Origin: Mycolicibacterium sp. CH28 | GTDB lineage: Bacteria; Actinomycetota; Actinomycetes; Mycobacteriales; Mycobacteriaceae | DNA: 64,000 nucleotides | Reading direction: 5' to 3' | Assembly: GCF_004745805.1 (NCBI RefSeq) | Contig: NZ_SRLQ01000004.1 | Location: 682,001 to 746,000 of the forward strand | Shown here: positions 6,928 to 16,276 of the stretch, piece after piece | Layout: each line of letters starts with the position of its first letter | Position numbering within the stretch: the first letter of the stretch is position 1 | The notes under the pieces: generated by a model | What the model was told of the DNA's origin: nothing | The model's database searches: none | What the model saw: the letters and a program-made list of their open reading frames with translations, nothing else | Position numbers and translations under genes: made by a program

Positions 6928-9522
6928 GTGAACGCTAGCAAACCGACGCTTGTGGTGCTGCCGAGCCCTATGGCTCGGCCAAAGCCGAGTGCAGCTGCGT
7001 TGCGGCGGGTGTTGCGGCGTGCTCGTGATGGTCTGGCGCTTAATGTGAATGAGTCTGCGGTTGCGATGACGGCGCGGGGCGAGGCTTTGGCGGATTTGTG
7101 TGCCAGCGCTGCGCGGGTGCGTGATGCGGGTCTGGAGTCGGCTGGCCGTCGCGACCCTGCTGGGCGGTTGCCGCTCACCTATTCGCGCAAGGTGTTCCTC
7201 CCGATTACCCACCTGTGCCGCGACAGGTGTCACTACTGCACTTTCGTGACAGTCCCTGGCAAGTTGCGCGCCGAGGGCAAGGGCATGTATGTCGAACCTG
7301 ACGAGATTCTGCAGATCGCCCGTGATGGCGCTGAACTTGGTTGCAAGGAAGCGCTTTTCACGCTGGGCGACCGTCCGGAGGAACGCTGGGACGAGGCGCG
7401 TCAGTGGCTCGACGAGCGTGGTTACGACTCGACGCTGGATTATGTGCGCGCGATGGCGATCGGGGTGCTCGAAGAGACCGGGCTGCTGCCGCATCTGAAT
7501 CCCGGCGTGATGAGTTGGTCGGAGATGTCGCGGCTCAAGCCGGTCGCGCCGTCGATGGGCATGATGCTCGAGACGACGTCGCGGCGGTTGTTCGAGACCA
7601 AGGGTGAGGCCCATTGCGGCAGCCCCGACAAAGATCCTGAGGTGCGGCTGCGCACCTTGACCGACGCGGGGCGATTGTCCATCCCGTTCACTACCGGGCT
7701 GTTGGTGGGTATTGGCGAGACGCTGACCGAGCGCGCCGAGACGATCCATGCGATCCGTAAGTCGCACAAAGAGTTCGGGCATGTGCAGGAAGTGATCGTG
7801 CAGAACTTCCGCGCGAAGGAAAGCACGGCCATGCAGTCGACTCCCGATGCGGGTATCGATGATTTCCTGGCCACGATCGCCGTCGCGCGGCTGATCATGG
7901 GTCCCGGTATGCGAATTCAGGCGCCGCCGAACCTGGTGTCGCGCCAGGAGTGCCTGGCGTTGATCGGCGCCGGTGTCGACGACTGGGGCGGCGTATCACC
8001 CCTGACCCCTGACCACGTCAACCCGGAGCGGCCGTGGCCCGCGTTGGAGGAGTTGTCAGCCGTGACCGCCGGGGCCGGCTATGACCTGGTGCAGCGCCTC
8101 ACGGCCCAGCCGAAGTACGTCCAGGCCGGGGCGGCGTGGATCGATCCGCGGGTGGGTGGGCATGTGGCGGCGTTAGCCGACCCTGAGACGGGTCTGGCAC
8201 GCGACGCCAATCCAGTTGGGCGGCCGTGGCAGGAGCCTGACGAGGCCACTGAGTCGCTGGGCCGCACCGATCTACACGAGGCTATCGACGGCGAGGGTAG
8301 GCGTACCGAGACCCGTAGCGATCTCGACAGCGCGTTCGGTGATTGGGAGTCGATTCGGGCCAAGGTGTTCGAACTCGCCGCCCGCGCGCCTGAGCGCGTC
8401 GACTCCGATGTGCTTGTCGCACTGCGTTCCGCGGAGCGCAACCCTGCCGGCTGCTCCGACGATGAGTATCTGGCATTGGCGACCGCGGACGGTCCCGCGT
8501 TGGAAGCCGTTGCTGCTCTTGCTGATTCGCTGCGTCGGGATGTGGTGGGCGACGACGTGACCTTCGTGGTGAACCGCAATATCAACTTTACCAACATCTG
8601 CTACACCGGCTGCCGGTTCTGCGCGTTCGCGCAACGCAAGGGTGACGCCGACGCCTTCTCGCTGTCGACCGCTGAGGTGGCTGATCGGGCCTGGGAGGCG
8701 TGGGTCGAGGGCGCGACCGAGGTCTGCATGCAGGGCGGTATCGACCCGGAGTTGCCGGTGACCGGTTACGCCGACCTGGTGCGCGCGGTCAAGGCCAAGG
8801 TGCCTGACATGCATGTGCACGCGTTCAGTCCGATGGAGATTTCCAACGGTGTCACCAGGAGTGGGCTGAGCACCCGGGAGTGGCTGATCAGCCTGCGCGA
8901 AGCTGGTCTGGGTTCTATCCCGGGCACCGCGGCGGAGATCCTCGACGACGAGGTGCGTTGGGTGCTGACCAAGGGCAAGCTGCCTGCCTCGGCGTGGGTC
9001 GAGGTCATCACCACAGCGCACGAGGTCGGCCTGCGATCGAGTTCGACGATGATGTACGGCCACGTCGACACCCCGAAGCACTGGGTTGGGCATCTCAACG
9101 TGTTGCGCGGCGTCCAGGACCGCACCTGCGGATTCACCGAATTTGTGCCGCTGCCGTTTGTGCACCAGAGCTCGCCGCTGTACTTGGCGGGTGCCGCGCG
9201 GCCCGGGCCGACCCACCGCGACAACCGTGCGGTGCACGCGTTGGCTCGAATCATGCTGCACGGCAGGATCTCCAATATCCAGACCAGCTGGGTCAAGCTC
9301 GGCACCGAGCGCACCCAGGTGATGCTCACCGGCGGCGCGAACGACCTGGGCGGCACGCTCATGGAGGAGACCATCTCTAGGATGGCCGGCTCCGAACACG
9401 GCTCGGCGAAGACGGTTGCCGAACTGGTTGCCATCGCCGAAGGTATCGGCAGACCCGCCCGCCAACGCACCACCACCTACACACCGCTGAACAAGCAAAT
9501 GAGGGAGTCATGGCTGAACTGA
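6928..9522 (+). CDS. fbiC: FO synthase (FbiC; fused CofG-CofH)
   Basis: 864 residues, the length of actinobacterial FbiC. Both radical-SAM halves are complete: the CofG-type cluster motif at Cys97, Cys101 and Cys104 ([10 protein letters not shown]), and the CofH-type motif at Cys558, Cys562 and Cys565 ([10 protein letters not shown]). FbiC joins tyrosine and 5-amino-6-ribitylamino-uracil to make FO, the deazaflavin core of coenzyme F420. The GTG start lies in the tail of the LLM pseudogene. The 3' end overlaps fgd by 13 nt. The last steps of F420 synthesis (FbiA, FbiB, FbiD) are not in the window, so the chromosome would have to supply them. Confidence 0.97.
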   Translation: MNASKPTLVVLPSPMARPKPSAAALRRVLRRARDGLALNVNESAVAMTARGEALADLCASAARVRDAGLESAGRRDPAGRLPLTYSRKVFLPITHLCRDRCHYCTFVTVPGKLRAEGKGMYVEPDEILQIARDGAELGCKEALFTLGDRPEERWDEARQWLDERGYDSTLDYVRAMAIGVLEETGLLPHLNPGVMSWSEMSRLKPVAPSMGMMLETTSRRLFETKGEAHCGSPDKDPEVRLRTLTDAGRLSIPFTTGLLVGIGETLTERAETIHAIRKSHKEFGHVQEVIVQNFRAKESTAMQSTPDAGIDDFLATIAVARLIMGPGMRIQAPPNLVSRQECLALIGAGVDDWGGVSPLTPDHVNPERPWPALEELSAVTAGAGYDLVQRLTAQPKYVQAGAAWIDPRVGGHVAALADPETGLARDANPVGRPWQEPDEATESLGRTDLHEAIDGEGRRTETRSDLDSAFGDWESIRAKVFELAARAPERVDSDVLVALRSAERNPAGCSDDEYLALATADGPALEAVAALADSLRRDVVGDDVTFVVNRNINFTNICYTGCRFCAFAQRKGDADAFSLSTAEVADRAWEAWVEGATEVCMQGGIDPELPVTGYADLVRAVKAKVPDMHVHAFSPMEISNGVTRSGLSTREWLISLREAGLGSIPGTAAEILDDEVRWVLTKGKLPASAWVEVITTAHEVGLRSSSTMMYGHVDTPKHWVGHLNVLRGVQDRTCGFTEFVPLPFVHQSSPLYLAGAARPGPTHRDNRAVHALARIMLHGRISNIQTSWVKLGTERTQVMLTGGANDLGGTLMEETISRMAGSEHGSAKTVAELVAIAEGIGRPARQRTTTYTPLNKQMRESWLN

Positions 9523-10520
9523 AGCTCGGATACAAGGCGTCGGCGGAACAATTTTCGCCGCGTGAGCTCGTGGAGCTGGCGGTGTTGGCCGAGGCGCACG
9601 GGATGGACAGCGCAACGGTGAGCGATCACTTCCAGCCATGGCGGCATGAGGGTGGGCACGCACCGTTTTCGTTGGCGTGGATAACTGCGGTGGGGGAGCG
9701 GACCGAACGGCTGGTGTTGGGTACGTCGGTGTTAACTCCGACGTTCCGCTACAACCCGGCGGTGATTGCGCAGGCGTTCGCCACGATGGGATGTCTGTAT
9801 CCCGACCGGATCTTCTTGGGGGTGGGTACCGGTGAGGCGCTCAACGAGATCGCCACGGGTTATGCGGGCGAGTGGCCCGAATTCAAGGAGCGCTACGCCA
9901 GGCTGCGTGAATCGGTGCGGCTCATGCGGGACCTGTGGGTGGGCGATCGGATTGACTTTGCGGGTGATTACTACCAGACCAAGGGCGCCTCGATTTACGA
10001 CGTCCCCAAGGGCGGTATCCCGATCTATATCGCGGCGGGTGGGCCGCAGGTCGCGAAATACGCCGGCCGCGCCGGCGATGGATTCATCTGCACCTCCGGT
10101 AAGGGCGCGGAGCTGTATCGGGACAAGCTGATCCCCGCGATGACCGAGGGCGCGGAGGCGGCGGGTAAGAATCCGGACGACGTGGACCGGATGATCGAGA
10201 TCAAGATCTCCTATGACACCGATCCTGAACTCGCACTTGAGAACACGCGATTCTGGGCGCCATTGTCATTGACAGCCGAGCAGAAGCACTCCATCGATGA
10301 TCCGATCGAGATGGAGAAGGCCGCGGACGCGCTGCCGATCGAGCAGGTGGCCAAGCGTTGGATCGTGGCCTCGGATCCTGACGAGGCCGTCGAGAAGGTC
10401 GCCGATTATGTTGGTTGGGGCCTGAACCACCTGGTGTTCCACGCTCCCGGCCACGACCAGAGACGTTTCCTGGAGCTATTCCAGCGCGACCTGGAACCGC
10501 GGTTAAGAAACCTGGCATGA
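9510..10520 (+). CDS. fgd: F420-dependent glucose-6-phosphate dehydrogenase
   Basis: 336 residues, the same length as M. tuberculosis Fgd1. The N-terminus ([15 protein letters not shown], then [15 protein letters not shown]) and the blocks [35 protein letters not shown] and [20 protein letters not shown] are those of Fgd1. The enzyme oxidises glucose 6-phosphate to 6-phosphogluconolactone and reduces F420. It starts inside fbiC, so production of the cofactor precursor and its reduction are translationally linked. In the M. tuberculosis chromosome fgd1 is not next to fbiC, so this pairing is a special feature of this locus. Confidence 0.96.
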   Translation: MAELKLGYKASAEQFSPRELVELAVLAEAHGMDSATVSDHFQPWRHEGGHAPFSLAWITAVGERTERLVLGTSVLTPTFRYNPAVIAQAFATMGCLYPDRIFLGVGTGEALNEIATGYAGEWPEFKERYARLRESVRLMRDLWVGDRIDFAGDYYQTKGASIYDVPKGGIPIYIAAGGPQVAKYAGRAGDGFICTSGKGAELYRDKLIPAMTEGAEAAGKNPDDVDRMIEIKISYDTDPELALENTRFWAPLSLTAEQKHSIDDPIEMEKAADALPIEQVAKRWIVASDPDEAVEKVADYVGWGLNHLVFHAPGHDQRRFLELFQRDLEPRLRNLA

Positions 10521-10528
10521 CCGACAAC

Positions 10529-10551
10529 CGCCGGCTCTACCGATACCGGCG
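10529..10551 (+). terminator. Weak hairpin after fgd
   Basis: CGCCGG-11 nt-CCGGCG, nine bases after the fgd stop. There is no T-run, so it is only a possible terminator. Confidence 0.3.
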
Positions 10552-10648
10552 AGGGTCACTCGGAGCATTTGTGATTCATCCGACGAAGATCATCTCCACC
10601 GTGTCGTCGACGTAGCCGGTGGCGTCGACCTGGCAAGATGTCAGGCAA

Positions 10649-10720
10649 TGATCCATCTGATGCAATATGCAGTGGTTTACTGGTAACACGCCCGTATTCG
10701 ATCTCGCCGCATTCCTCCCC
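10649..10720 (+). repeat. Dispersed intergenic repeat, copy B
   Basis: Starts TGATCCATCTGATGCAATA and continues to TTTACTGGTAACACGCC and ATTCGATCTCGCCGCATTCC. It is closest to copy F at 31192 in its first half. Confidence 0.65.
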
Positions 10721-10875
10721 GATCGAAGCGGCGTACCACCATCGGAACAGCCTCACGGGGCCCGTGCCGATCGTCGTGCTCAAGTAGGCTAAGCGAACCG
10801 TCGAGCGAGAGCCGTACTTGGGGATACTTGTTTGCTGGCCGGGCAGGTCAGATTATCCAACTCCCGAGATTGCGC

Positions 10876-10887
10876 GTTACATGTAAC
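10876..10887. promoter_or_regulatory. Palindromic operator before mazE
   Basis: Perfect 12-bp palindrome GTTACATGTAAC ending eight bases before the mazE start. Its position fits an autoregulatory site; the overlapping TAACAT could serve as a -10 box. Confidence 0.5.
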
Positions 10888-10895
10888 ATTGCGGC

Positions 10896-11102
10896 ATGGC
10901 AGTGCGGGAGAGGGTCGGCGAGTACCGACGGCGGATGCGGGAGCGTGGCCTCCGGCCTCTGCAGGTCTGGGTGCCTGATGTACGAACCGAGACTTTTGCG
11001 GCCGAGGCGCATCGCCAGGCTTCGTTGGTCGCACGAACGGACGAGAACGGCGACGACCAAGAGTTCATTGAGGCGATCTCGACACCGTGGGACGAGGAGT
11101 GA
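10896..11102 (+). CDS. mazE: MazE-type antitoxin (DUF3018 family)
   Basis: 68 residues. The N-terminus [19 protein letters not shown] followed by [20 protein letters not shown] is the DUF3018 signature found in actinobacterial antitoxins that partner MazF. The acidic tail ([20 protein letters not shown]) would occupy the toxin's RNA-binding face. It overlaps the toxin start by four bases and sits behind a perfect palindrome, both typical of an autoregulated toxin-antitoxin operon. Confidence 0.88.
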   Translation: MAVRERVGEYRRRMRERGLRPLQVWVPDVRTETFAAEAHRQASLVARTDENGDDQEFIEAISTPWDEE

Positions 11103-11431
11103 ACCGAGGGGAGATTTGGACCGTAGCGGGGGGCGCCTACGCGGGGAAACCGCGTCCGGCAGTGATCGTTCAGGATGACCTCTTTGATGCCACGACTTCA
11201 GTGACTATTGCTCCGATGACCAGCACGCTGTTGGATGCGCCGCTGATCCGCATTCGGATAGCCGGCGGAGACGGTCGGCTATCCGGCCTTGACCACGATA
11301 GCCACGTGATGATCGATAAGCTCACTACCGTCAGAAGGTCGAACGTCCACGCCCGGGTCGGCCGGCTGACAGCGGAACAAATCGTCGAGGTCGAGCGGGC
11401 CATGATGGCGTTTCTTGGCCTTGCCCGGTAA
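11099..11431 (+). CDS. mazF: MazF/PemK-type RNase toxin
   Basis: 110 residues from the GTG at 11099 ([12 protein letters not shown]); a GTG at 11087 would add four residues, but the family starts at this RGEIW motif. MazF hallmarks are [12 protein letters not shown] (about 17-28), [11 protein letters not shown] (about 33-43) and [20 protein letters not shown] (about 66-85). The fold is a plasmid-maintenance SH3-like barrel that cleaves mRNA at short sites. The start overlaps the mazE stop (GTGA), and the gene ends 30 bp before repeat copy C. Confidence 0.92.
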   Translation: MNRGEIWTVAGGAYAGKPRPAVIVQDDLFDATTSVTIAPMTSTLLDAPLIRIRIAGGDGRLSGLDHDSHVMIDKLTTVRRSNVHARVGRLTAEQIVEVERAMMAFLGLAR

Positions 11432-11460
11432 ATGAAAACCGCTGGGCGACAGCGTAAGAC

Positions 11461-11508
11461 GGCGTGCTTTACTGGTAACCCGCCATATTCGATTCCGTCG
11501 TATTCCTC
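11461..11508 (+). repeat. Dispersed intergenic repeat, copy C
   Basis: Retains the right half of the repeat: GCTTTACTGGTAACCCGCC then ATATTCGATTCCGTCGTATT. The left inverted repeat is missing. The rest of the 311-bp gap to the next gene (to 11742) holds no recognisable gene. Confidence 0.65.
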
Positions 11509-11742
11509 CTGGATCGAGCGGCGACGCATGTGCGCCAGGGAAGACTGGAGCCCCCGATCCCCATCGTGGCGACGTGGCCACTGTGAGCGATCCGGCGACG
11601 GTCTGAATGCCCGCCTTTCTGTTTGCTGGGGGCCATACCAAGGTGTCCGAGGTAGCCCGCTGCGGGAGTTGTCGCTGCCGTGCCGAGACAGCGCCGACGG
11701 GGAACCCAGTGACTGTCTTACAAAACGTCGTACACTGTCGCC

Positions 11743-11976
11743 ATGGCTGACACGATTACCTTCCGGCCGGACGAAGACACATCGAAGGCGCTGGAGGTCT
11801 TGACCAAAGACGGCACGGCTGTGTCCGCAGCCGTTCGATCTGCTCTGATCGATGCCGCACGCCGGAAGGCCGGCGCGGCGATTCGCGCCGAGGCGGAGAA
11901 CGTTGCCGAAGACGAGTCCGATCGCGCGGAGGCCATGCAGGTGCTGCGCGATATGGAGACCCTGCGTGCGTGGTGA
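11743..11976 (+). CDS. MazE-like ribbon-helix-helix antitoxin, second pair
   Basis: 77 residues. MADTITFRPDEDTSKALEVL followed by TKDGTAVSAAVRSALIDAARRK is a ribbon-helix-helix start with the alternating pattern of a beta-strand and two helices. The rest is an acidic helix (AEAENVAEDESDRAEAMQVLRDM). TACACT at 11731-11736 would act as a -10 box only six bases before the ATG, so the message may be nearly leaderless. It overlaps the toxin gene by 11 nt. It is unrelated in sequence to the DUF3018 antitoxin 640 bp upstream. Confidence 0.85.
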   Translation: MADTITFRPDEDTSKALEVLTKDGTAVSAAVRSALIDAARRKAGAAIRAEAENVAEDESDRAEAMQVLRDMETLRAW

Positions 11977-12277
11977 GGTCTTTCAGTTGCATGCCCCGCG
12001 GGGGAGCCGCGGTCACGAACAGGCCGGTTTCCGCTACGCGGTCGTCGTTCAGTCAGATCAATTGCCACTGTCGACCTGGCTAGTCGCACCGACGTCCACG
12101 TCGGCTCGTGCCGCCAGCTTCCGACCCGAAGTTGAAATCGGCGGCCTCAACACCCGGGTGCTTGCTGAGCAGACTGCAGCGATAGATCCAGGCCGGCTCG
12201 GCAAGAGCGTCGGGTTCCTCAGCTTCGATGAAATGCGCCGCGTCGACGCAGCCCTACGCGTCGTCCTCGATCTTTGA
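11966..12277 (+). CDS. mazF: MazF-family toxin, second pair
   Basis: 103 residues from the GTG at 11966 (VRGEVFQLHAPRGSRGHEQAGFR). The block FRYAVVVQSDQLPLSTWLVAPTST and the tail NTRVLAEQTAAIDPGRLGKSVGFLSFDEMRRVDAALRVVL follow the MazF pattern (G-E-V start, V-V-Q-S-D, P-T-S, Q...D..RL). It is an RNase toxin candidate of a different subtype from the MazF at 11099. Start choice rests on the RGEV motif and on the overlap with the antitoxin gene. Confidence 0.85.
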   Translation: MRGEVFQLHAPRGSRGHEQAGFRYAVVVQSDQLPLSTWLVAPTSTSARAASFRPEVEIGGLNTRVLAEQTAAIDPGRLGKSVGFLSFDEMRRVDAALRVVLDL

Positions 12278-12284
12278 GCGCTGC

Positions 12285-12412
12285 GCGGTCACCACATTGC
12301 ATGTCCGGTCTCGGATTGAGCACCAGCCAACGTCCGTCGGATTTCGAAATGTAGTTCGGCACGCCGTCGATCACCTCAAGGATGGCCCTGGCAATGTCAA
12401 CTTGAATTGGCC
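12285..12412 (-). pseudogene. Unassigned gene fragment
   Basis: About 40 codons on the minus strand (QVDIARAILEVIDGVPNY, then ISKSDGRWLVLNPRPD) look coding but have no credible start or end. I do not recognise the family. It is probably a remnant trapped between mazF and the IS21-type element. Confidence 0.3.
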
Positions 12413-12475
12413 CCGGTGTGACGGCGGATTTGGCCCCGCCTCGGGCGGGTTCTGGGCTGTCGCGAAGGTTTGGTG

Positions 12476-12814
12476 TTAGCCCCAGAAGATGGCGGTGGGG
12501 TCGCGGTCGATCTCGGTGAGCAGGTCTTCGATGTGTGGTGATGGGTCGAGTAGGTCGTAGCGGTGGAATTTGAGATTGCGATCTCGCCAGTACAGGATCC
12601 AGGTGTCCGTGGTGGCGGTGTAGCGCAGCCGCGCGATGGGGAAGCTGCTCCATTCCGGCCCGTAGTCTTCCCGCCATGGTGCCCGTCGCTCGAGGATTGT
12701 CAGGTGCCGCGCTGCGACTTCGGATTCGACGCGCACCTGATGGCGTGCATGCTCGGGAACCCTTGCAGCGCACCATCGTTGCACTCGTACGATGTCGAGC
12801 TCGGGTAGGGCCAT
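12476..12814 (-). CDS. DUF3024 domain protein
   Basis: 112 residues; the whole length is one DUF3024 domain (LDIVRVQRWCAARVPEHAR, then GPEWSSFPIARLRYT, then TWILYWRDRNLKFHRYDLL). The function of the family is unknown. In actinobacteria such genes often lie beside transposase genes, as here, where it ends the IS21-type cluster four bases downstream of the preceding gene. Confidence 0.8.
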   Translation of the reverse strand: MALPELDIVRVQRWCAARVPEHARHQVRVESEVAARHLTILERRAPWREDYGPEWSSFPIARLRYTATTDTWILYWRDRNLKFHRYDLLDPSPHIEDLLTEIDRDPTAIFWG

Positions 12815-12818
12815 CGGG

Positions 12819-13397
12819 TCACCAGCGGGGTTGGTCGGTGGCGGCGATCAGCGCGTCGTAGGCGCTGTCGAGTCGTCGCTGACGGCGCCGTTCGGGTTCA
12901 TGGTTGGACTCGGCGGCCAGCGCATCGATCAGATCGTCGAGTTCGGTGTCGGTCAGTACGAGGTGGAGCGCGTCATCATCGGCGCGGATCGCGAATACCG
13001 CTCGCTGACAGTCATTGTCGAGAAACGGTAATGTTCGCAAGACCGCGGCGGTCTCGGCGTCGACGATGATGTCGCGGTGTGGTTGAGTGGCGGTCAGATG
13101 CTGGCGGCGCAGGTCGTAGATGGATCCTGCCCAGTTGCTGATGGTGCCGTCATCGCCACAGTGACCGCATCGCCATCCGATGGGCTGATCAGATTGGGGG
13201 CAGACCACGCTGATGCGGCCAGGGCACCGCCGGTTGCCTGGCCGCCGCGGGCACGGCAGCGCCGTCTCCCGAAGGGTGTGGGCGTCCCCGGCGCTGGCCG
13301 CGGCGACGATGCCGGTGAGGTGTTCGGCGAGCTTGCGTGCTGGCCCGGGGGTGTCGGGCCCCAGGTCCAGGAAGTGCTGCAGATCGGCGACCAACAT
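12819..13397 (-). CDS. IS-associated protein with CxxC zinc-binding motif
   Basis: 192 residues from the ATG at 13397, chosen because upstream codons in the frame look non-coding. A helical N-terminal half is followed by WRCGHCGDDGTISNWAGSIYDL (about 98-119), a CxxC motif with the conserved tail seen in many mycobacterial IS-linked proteins. The C-terminal half (AVLRTLPFLDNDCQRAVFAIR, then LVLTDTELDDLIDALAAE) is acidic and helical. No enzymatic motif was seen. It may be an accessory gene of the IS21-type element. Confidence 0.55.
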   Translation of the reverse strand: MLVADLQHFLDLGPDTPGPARKLAEHLTGIVAAASAGDAHTLRETALPCPRRPGNRRCPGRISVVCPQSDQPIGWRCGHCGDDGTISNWAGSIYDLRRQHLTATQPHRDIIVDAETAAVLRTLPFLDNDCQRAVFAIRADDDALHLVLTDTELDDLIDALAAESNHEPERRRQRRLDSAYDALIAATDQPRW

Positions 13398-13438
13398 GAC
13401 CAGGTCACTGTAGCCGCCGCGGGGTGCCACGACCGGCC

Positions 13439-14239
13439 TCAGGTATTGGCCGGCTGGGTGGCGGTGTTGCGTCGTTTGCGGGCATTCGCCAGCCGGTAGG
13501 AGATGGTGCCGGTTTCGATGATCTGTCCGGCGAAGGTCAACCGGTCGACGATGGCCGCGCACAACCGTGGATCGGTGAATGTCTTCGTCCACCCAGAGAA
13601 CGGTTCGTTGGAGGCGATCGCCACCGCTGAGCGTTCTTCACGTTCAGTGAGCACCTGAAACAACAATTCGGCACCCCGTCGATCCAGCTGCAGGTAACCC
13701 AGCTCGTCGATCAACAGCAGGTCGACGCGACCATAGCGGGTGATCAACTTGCTCAGTTGGGCGTCGTCGGCGGCTTCGACGAGTTCGTTGACCAGCTTGC
13801 TGGCCAGGGTGTATCGGACGCGGTAGCCGGCCTCGGCGGCCAGCGTTCCCAGACCGATGAGCAGGTGGGACTTGCCGGTCTCGGAGTCGCCGATCAAACA
13901 CAACGGCTCACCAGCTTTGACCCACGCGCAGGTGGCCAGCGTCCCGATGACTGCCGGGTTGATCGCTGGGTTGGCGTCGAAGGTGAACTCGGCGAGTCGC
14001 TTTGGTCGAGGAAACCCAGCCTCACGCACACGGCGTTCCGCGCGGCGCCGATCGCGGTCCTCGCACTCGGCGATCACCAGCTCTGAGAGGAAACCCAGAT
14101 AAGACTGTTGTTCGCGTTCGGCCGCGGCGGCGATCTCGGTGAAGCGGTCGCGGATCGTGGGCAGCCGCAACATCCGGGCACCCTGTTCGATCGCTGCGAC
14201 CGCGGCTTGATCGGTCACGGTGCGCCGCTGCGTGCTCAC
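13439..14239 (-). CDS. istB: IS21-family helper ATPase IstB
   Basis: 266 residues. The AAA+ ATPase core shows a Walker A variant LIGDSETGKSHLLIGL (about 113-128) and a Walker B LLLIDELGYL (about 174-183), then a sensor motif AIASNEPFSGW. IstB assists the IstA transposase in strand transfer. The Walker A glycine pattern G-D-S-E-T-G-K-S is intact. It starts four bases inside the istA end. The element's istA is broken, so this gene would need a partner supplied in trans. Confidence 0.92.
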   Translation of the reverse strand: MSTQRRTVTDQAAVAAIEQGARMLRLPTIRDRFTEIAAAAEREQQSYLGFLSELVIAECEDRDRRRAERRVREAGFPRPKRLAEFTFDANPAINPAVIGTLATCAWVKAGEPLCLIGDSETGKSHLLIGLGTLAAEAGYRVRYTLASKLVNELVEAADDAQLSKLITRYGRVDLLLIDELGYLQLDRRGAELLFQVLTEREERSAVAIASNEPFSGWTKTFTDPRLCAAIVDRLTFAGQIIETGTISYRLANARKRRNTATQPANT

Positions 14240-15093
14240 GAGCTCCGCGCATTCAGCAGCGTGTCGTACTGAGTCACCGACGGCAAGGGACGCTCGTCGA
14301 CGATCGCTACTCCCGGGCGGTGCTGGGCCAGCAGCAGCACCTCAGCGGTGTCACCAGAGCAGCGGGATGGCCAGGTCGTCTTGGGCGTAGCCGCACAGGT
14401 TCTCCACGATGCCCTTCGATTGCGGGTCGGCGCCGTGACAGAAGTTCGGGACGAAGCCGTAATGGGAGGCGAACCGTACGTAATCAGGTGTGGGGACAAC
14501 GACATTGGCGACCACACCACCTTTCAAATAGCCCATCCTGTCAGCCAGCACCTTGGCCGGGACCCCGCCGATCGCCTCGAGTGCTTCGGCGATCATCGCC
14601 AACGTGGTGGAGGCTTTCTGATCAGCGGCAAACCGCACGAACCGCCATCGTGAATAAGCCAGGACCGCGCAGAACACTAAGAACCCTGGCGCGGCTTCAG
14701 CCCATTCCATCACCACATAGTCGACCGGTGACCACACCGCCGGACGCCGCTGATGCCGGTTCTGTTTGCGCCACAGCACTTTCTTCTCAGCCCTTACCGG
14801 CGGAAGCTTCGTGCCGAGCCGTCACATCCGGCCGCTCGGGCCACCGGCAACAGCCGCTTGGCCGAGATCTTGCCGTTGGATTTGTCCACTCGTGCGGCGA
14901 CTAAGTCGGTGAACGCATCGATATTGCGTGGCCGAGGGTCCCGCGGCGGCGGCCCGCCAGCCTCGGCCCACTCGATGACCTGCTCCTGGTCGGTGGAAGG
15001 AAGTTGATTGGCCAGTCCTCGAACATTGCCGTCACCGGTGAAAGCGGGCGCGGCCCAGGCATCCCCGACAATGCCGAAAAGGCAGCGAAGCAC
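14236..15093 (-). pseudogene. istA: IS21-family transposase IstA, frameshifted and internally deleted
   Basis: The N-terminal portion (VDKSNGKISAKRLLPVARAAG, then GSARSFRR) ends in a one-base frameshift near 14811. The next frame resumes with RAEKKVLWRKQNRHQRRP and runs through the catalytic core (WSPVDYVVMEWAEA, then VLADRMGYLKGGV, then GADPQSKGIVENLCGYAQDDL) to a stop at 14351. A third frame gives only the last residues (RPLPSVTQYDTLL), so about 150 codons are lost. The DDE core is partly readable but the protein cannot be made. Confidence 0.8.
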
Positions 15094-15170
15094 GCTCCGA
15101 CTGAGCTCAGGGGACGCCGTTCAGGACGCCGGTGCGCATAGCCGCTCCGGCGTCTCGGCTACGGAGGCGC

Positions 15171-16259
15171 TCACGCGATTTCTATTAGCTGGTCGGCCTT
15201 GGTGTCGATGACGAGCTCGACTGCGCCGCGGATAAGCTGGGCCCACATGCGGTCGCCGCGCTCGGTCTGCTCGAGGGTCGTGGCGGTCGCGAGGCACATG
15301 AACAGCGGGTAGAGCGACGCGACGCGGAAGCTCTGGTACGCGTCGGCGGCGGAAAAGCCGATCACGCCGGCGGCGCGTAGGTGGTCGACCCAGCGCGCCA
15401 GCAGCTCGTCCTGCCCGGCTCGGCGCGTCTCGACGTCGACGCACGTCGCCAGGAACACCGCCACGTCGAGCCCTGGCGGAGCGACGGTCGCTGTCTGCCA
15501 GTCGATCAGGCAGACCGGCGGGGCATCCGGCGTCGTCCCGAAGATCATGTTGTCGAGGCGGTAGTCGCCGTGGCCGACGACGAAGGGCGGCTGCCAGATG
15601 AGGTCGACGAACTCGGCGACGCGCGGTCCCAGGCTGGTGAGGACGTCGAGCTGGTGCGGTTCGAGGTGCTCGCCGAAGCGCTGGATAAACGGCTCGATGA
15701 GCTGCGGGACGTTATCGAACAGCGTCCGGAACGCCGTCTGGTCGGTGAGCCAGTCCTGGGCCAGGATCCACGGATCGTTCCATAGCGGCGCCTGCAATCG
15801 CACGACTTCGTCGATCACGAGGGCGGCACGTTCGAGATCTGCGCCAGCGAGCATGTCGCCGACCTCGGCGATTTCCGACAGGTCCTCGATTACCAGGGTG
15901 AAGCGGCTGGTCTCCTCCTCGAACCCGCCCCAGTACAGGCGGGGGGTCGCGAGGTCGACGCGGGGGGAGACGTCGGTGTAGAAGCGCACCTCGGACTGGT
16001 ACATCCCGAGGGAAACGCCCATCCCGCGGCTGCCCTCGTCGGTCGAGGGCTGCTTGACGATGACGGAGGCGGGCCCGTGGGTCGGCGGTGCGTAGGTCAG
16101 CAGCGACCTGATCACGGTCGCCAGCTGTCCGCCGACGCCGAATCGGCGGCTCTCGGCCGACGTGACGCTTACGTCTGGTCCGATCACACCGCCCTCGCGG
16201 AGCGCTGCTGTGAACCAGGCTGGGGTCAGCTCGTCGATGGTGTCGGTGATGTCGGTCAT
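15171..16259 (-). CDS. Aminoglycoside-phosphotransferase-fold (APH) family protein
   Basis: 362 residues with the kinase-like APH fold: ATP-lobe VIVKQPS (about 65-71), catalytic loop HGDYRLDNMIFG (about 231-242) and the metal-binding IDWQTATVAPPGLDVA (about 253-268). In mycobacteria such proteins often accompany acyl-CoA or steroid-degradation genes and act on small hydroxylated molecules rather than antibiotics. It forms a two-gene unit with the TetR gene 17 bp upstream and is divergent from the SDR operon. Phosphorylation of an alcohol made by those SDRs is a reasonable guess. Confidence 0.85.
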   Translation of the reverse strand: MTDITDTIDELTPAWFTAALREGGVIGPDVSVTSAESRRFGVGGQLATVIRSLLTYAPPTHGPASVIVKQPSTDEGSRGMGVSLGMYQSEVRFYTDVSPRVDLATPRLYWGGFEEETSRFTLVIEDLSEIAEVGDMLAGADLERAALVIDEVVRLQAPLWNDPWILAQDWLTDQTAFRTLFDNVPQLIEPFIQRFGEHLEPHQLDVLTSLGPRVAEFVDLIWQPPFVVGHGDYRLDNMIFGTTPDAPPVCLIDWQTATVAPPGLDVAVFLATCVDVETRRAGQDELLARWVDHLRAAGVIGFSAADAYQSFRVASLYPLFMCLATATTLEQTERGDRMWAQLIRGAVELVIDTKADQLIEIA

Positions 16260-16276
16260 GGGGGCCTCTCGGATGG

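Larger units (their letters stand above)
10521..10895. other. Intergenic region with gene remnant and repeat copy B
   Basis: No complete gene. On the minus strand 10577-10635 reads CQVDATGYVDDTVEMIFVG and then stops, which looks like the tail of a lost protein but was not assigned. Dispersed repeat copy B follows at 10649-10720, and the mazE operator closes the region. Confidence 0.4.
12476..15093 (-). mobile_element. Decayed IS21-family element with accessory genes
   Basis: Minus-strand order is istA (broken), istB, a zinc-ribbon-like protein and a DUF3024 protein. The istA/istB stop-start overlap (14236-14239) is typical of IS21. I could not fix the terminal repeats, so the limits given are those of the genes. 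It is not a close relative of the intact IS21-type element at 34.8-37.4 kb. Confidence 0.7.

Noticed and set aside
15171..16259. Antibiotic-resistance phosphotransferase
   Set aside because: The APH fold is there, but sequence style and neighbours (TetR, SDRs, DUF7064) point to catabolism rather than aminoglycoside resistance.
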